DNA from: JADJOM01 sp963817435 | GTDB taxonomy: Bacteria > Gemmatimonadota > Gemmatimonadetes > Gemmatimonadales > GWC2-71-9 | Assembly (NCBI GenBank): GCA_963817435.1 | Contig: CAWFNY010000001.1 | Span: 496,001 to 560,000, forward strand | Length of the DNA: 64,000 bases | Direction of reading: 5' to 3' | Part shown: in pieces, positions 63,047 to 64,000 of the stretch | Layout of the letters: the number at the start of each line of letters is the position of its first letter | Position numbering within the stretch: the first letter of the stretch is position 1 | Notes under the pieces: model-generated | Database searches by the model: none | Seen by the model: only the letters and a program-made list of their open reading frames with translations | What the model was told of the DNA's origin: nothing | Made by a program: the position numbers and the translations under genes

Positions 63047-63481
63047 ATGTACGCATTTCTGCTGACTCTGCTCATTCTCGACGGGCTTCTGCTGGCCGCC
63101 GTGGTTCTGCTCCAGGCGGGGCAGGGCGGCGGTCTCGCCTCCATGGGGGGCGGCACCACCGACCTCGTGGTGGGCGGTCGCCAGGCCACGACGCTGCTCA
63201 CCAAGATGAGCTGGATCTGCGGCGGGACATTCCTGCTGCTCGCCCTGCTGATCTCGCTCATCGCGCCGACCCGTGGCGGGTCGAGCAGCGAGGTGCTGGA
63301 GAAGCTGCGGCAGACTCAGGCGCCCGTCTCGCCGGCCACTCTCCCGATTCAGACCACGCCGACGGCGCCGGCCGCGGGTGCGGTTCCCGGCGGGACTCCG
63401 GTCGAGGGTGCCGCTCCTTCTACTCCGGCTCCGGCCGCCCCCGCGCCGACGAAGCCGGCACCCGCCAAGCCAGCGAACTGA
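63047..63481 (+). CDS. secG: Preprotein translocase subunit SecG
   Basis: Small Sec translocon subunit of 144 residues. Two transmembrane helices flank the conserved LLQAGQGGGLASMGGG loop. A long Pro/Ala-rich C-terminal tail (about residue 90 onward) is an extension not found in E. coli SecG (110). The position after tpiA is the common tpiA-secG order. Confidence 0.93.
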   Translation: MYAFLLTLLILDGLLLAAVVLLQAGQGGGLASMGGGTTDLVVGGRQATTLLTKMSWICGGTFLLLALLISLIAPTRGGSSSEVLEKLRQTQAPVSPATLPIQTTPTAPAAGAVPGGTPVEGAAPSTPAPAAPAPTKPAPAKPAN

Positions 63482-63518
63482 CCACGATGATTGAGCGTAC
63501 CGGACGCGGGGTGTCGGC

Positions 63519-64000
63519 ATGACCGACCGCCCCGCGTTTGTTTTGCTTGAGGATGGCACCTGGTACCCCGGGTCGACCGTGCGCCCGCTCGAGGCGGCCT
63601 TCGGCGAGGTGGTCTTCACCACGAACCTGAGCGGCTACCAGGAGACGTTCACTGACCCCAGCTACCTGGGGCAGATCGTGGTGATGACCGCGCCGATGAT
63701 CGGCAACTACGGGGTGAACGCCGAGGACATGGAGTCCGGCGGACCGAAGGTGAATGGCGTCGTCGTCCGGGAACTGTCGCGGCGCTTTTCCAACTGGCGC
63801 GCCACCCGCTCGCTCGATGAGTGGCTCGCCGAGTCGCGGATTCCGGTCCTCGAGGGGGTGGACACCCGCCGGCTGACCCGGCACATCCGGGAGCGCGGCG
63901 CGATGCGGGGCGTGATCGCGGAGGGGCGGGAACCCTCGCCGCAGCTCACGCTGCGGCTGATGGAGTCGCCGTCGATGGACGGACTGGATCTCGCCTCCCG
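63519..64000 (+). CDS. carA: Carbamoyl-phosphate synthase small subunit (5' part)
   Basis: The first 160 residues run off the window edge. MTDRPAFVLLEDGTWYPGST, FGEVVFTTNLSGYQETFTDP and APMIGNYGVNAEDMES match the CarA N-terminal domain, with VLEGVDTRRLTRHIRERGAM further on. The glutaminase domain would be outside. It provides ammonia for arginine and pyrimidine synthesis. ATG 63519 is 38 bp after secG. Confidence 0.95.
   Translation, partial: MTDRPAFVLLEDGTWYPGSTVRPLEAAFGEVVFTTNLSGYQETFTDPSYLGQIVVMTAPMIGNYGVNAEDMESGGPKVNGVVVRELSRRFSNWRATRSLDEWLAESRIPVLEGVDTRRLTRHIRERGAMRGVIAEGREPSPQLTLRLMESPSMDGLDLAS

Overview
The window is a GC-rich bacterial chromosome segment with dense packing, many ATGA/GTGA start-stop overlaps, GTG starts and signal peptides ending in AxA-Q. 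Gene content and order suggest a member of the Gemmatimonadota: yicC-gmk-rpoZ-coaBC-uracil-DNA glycosylase, dnaB-radA-ispD-aroE-comF-gap-pgk-tpiA-secG-carA, and a split B12-dependent acyl-CoA mutase. That placement is an inference from content, not from a marker-gene tree. No rRNA genes and no CRISPR array are visible; one tRNA-Leu is present.

Layout. 0-1.8 kb: chromate-transporter-like ChrA and a DedA membrane protein. 1.9-14.2 kb: a long co-directional acyl-CoA block holding MeaB, acyl-CoA mutase large and small subunits, a biotin-dependent carboxyltransferase, a two-gene AtuA and an enoyl-CoA hydratase, interleaved with an eRF1-like protein, a HAD phosphatase and a TPPII-like lipoprotein protease. 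14.3-18.2 kb: RecQ, a PQQ-type sugar dehydrogenase and an acyl-CoA dehydrogenase. 18.2-21.5 kb: RNase E/G with a long leader, then L21 and L27. 21.6-29.7 kb (minus strand): two exported amidohydrolases, two M16-like proteins lacking zinc ligands, a glycerophosphodiesterase and a thiolase. 29.8-34.6 kb: an ECF sigma/anti-sigma/Spy-like stress module followed by NfeD-flotillin. 34.6-41.3 kb: pyrophosphatase, tRNA-Leu, rhodanese, methyltransferase, and a sulfur-oxyanion neighbourhood (YeiH-type exporter divergent from a LysR regulator, then sulfite oxidase). 41.4-50.0 kb: citrate-synthase-like enzyme, leucyl aminopeptidase, a TonB-plug outer-membrane protein and the yicC-to-UDG housekeeping run.

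50.0-54.1 kb is an accessory island with lower GC in part. It holds truncated gene pieces including an Imm11-like immunity tail, an orphan RHS toxin tip with a translationally coupled partner, a complete vapBC toxin-antitoxin pair between two copies of a 22-bp inverted-repeat site, and a tyrosine recombinase broken by a 7-bp duplication. 54.2-64.0 kb returns to housekeeping genes. Five of them (radA, ispD, an arginine-phosphatase-like gene, pgk, tpiA) each carry one extra base; removing it restores a normal-length protein, so this stretch probably has consensus errors. Intergenic arrays of 7- and 8-bp units, some followed by their own reverse complement, punctuate the 44-56 kb part.

Together the genes suggest an organism that oxidises branched or odd-chain acyl-CoAs, exports many processing enzymes to its envelope, and detoxifies sulfite.
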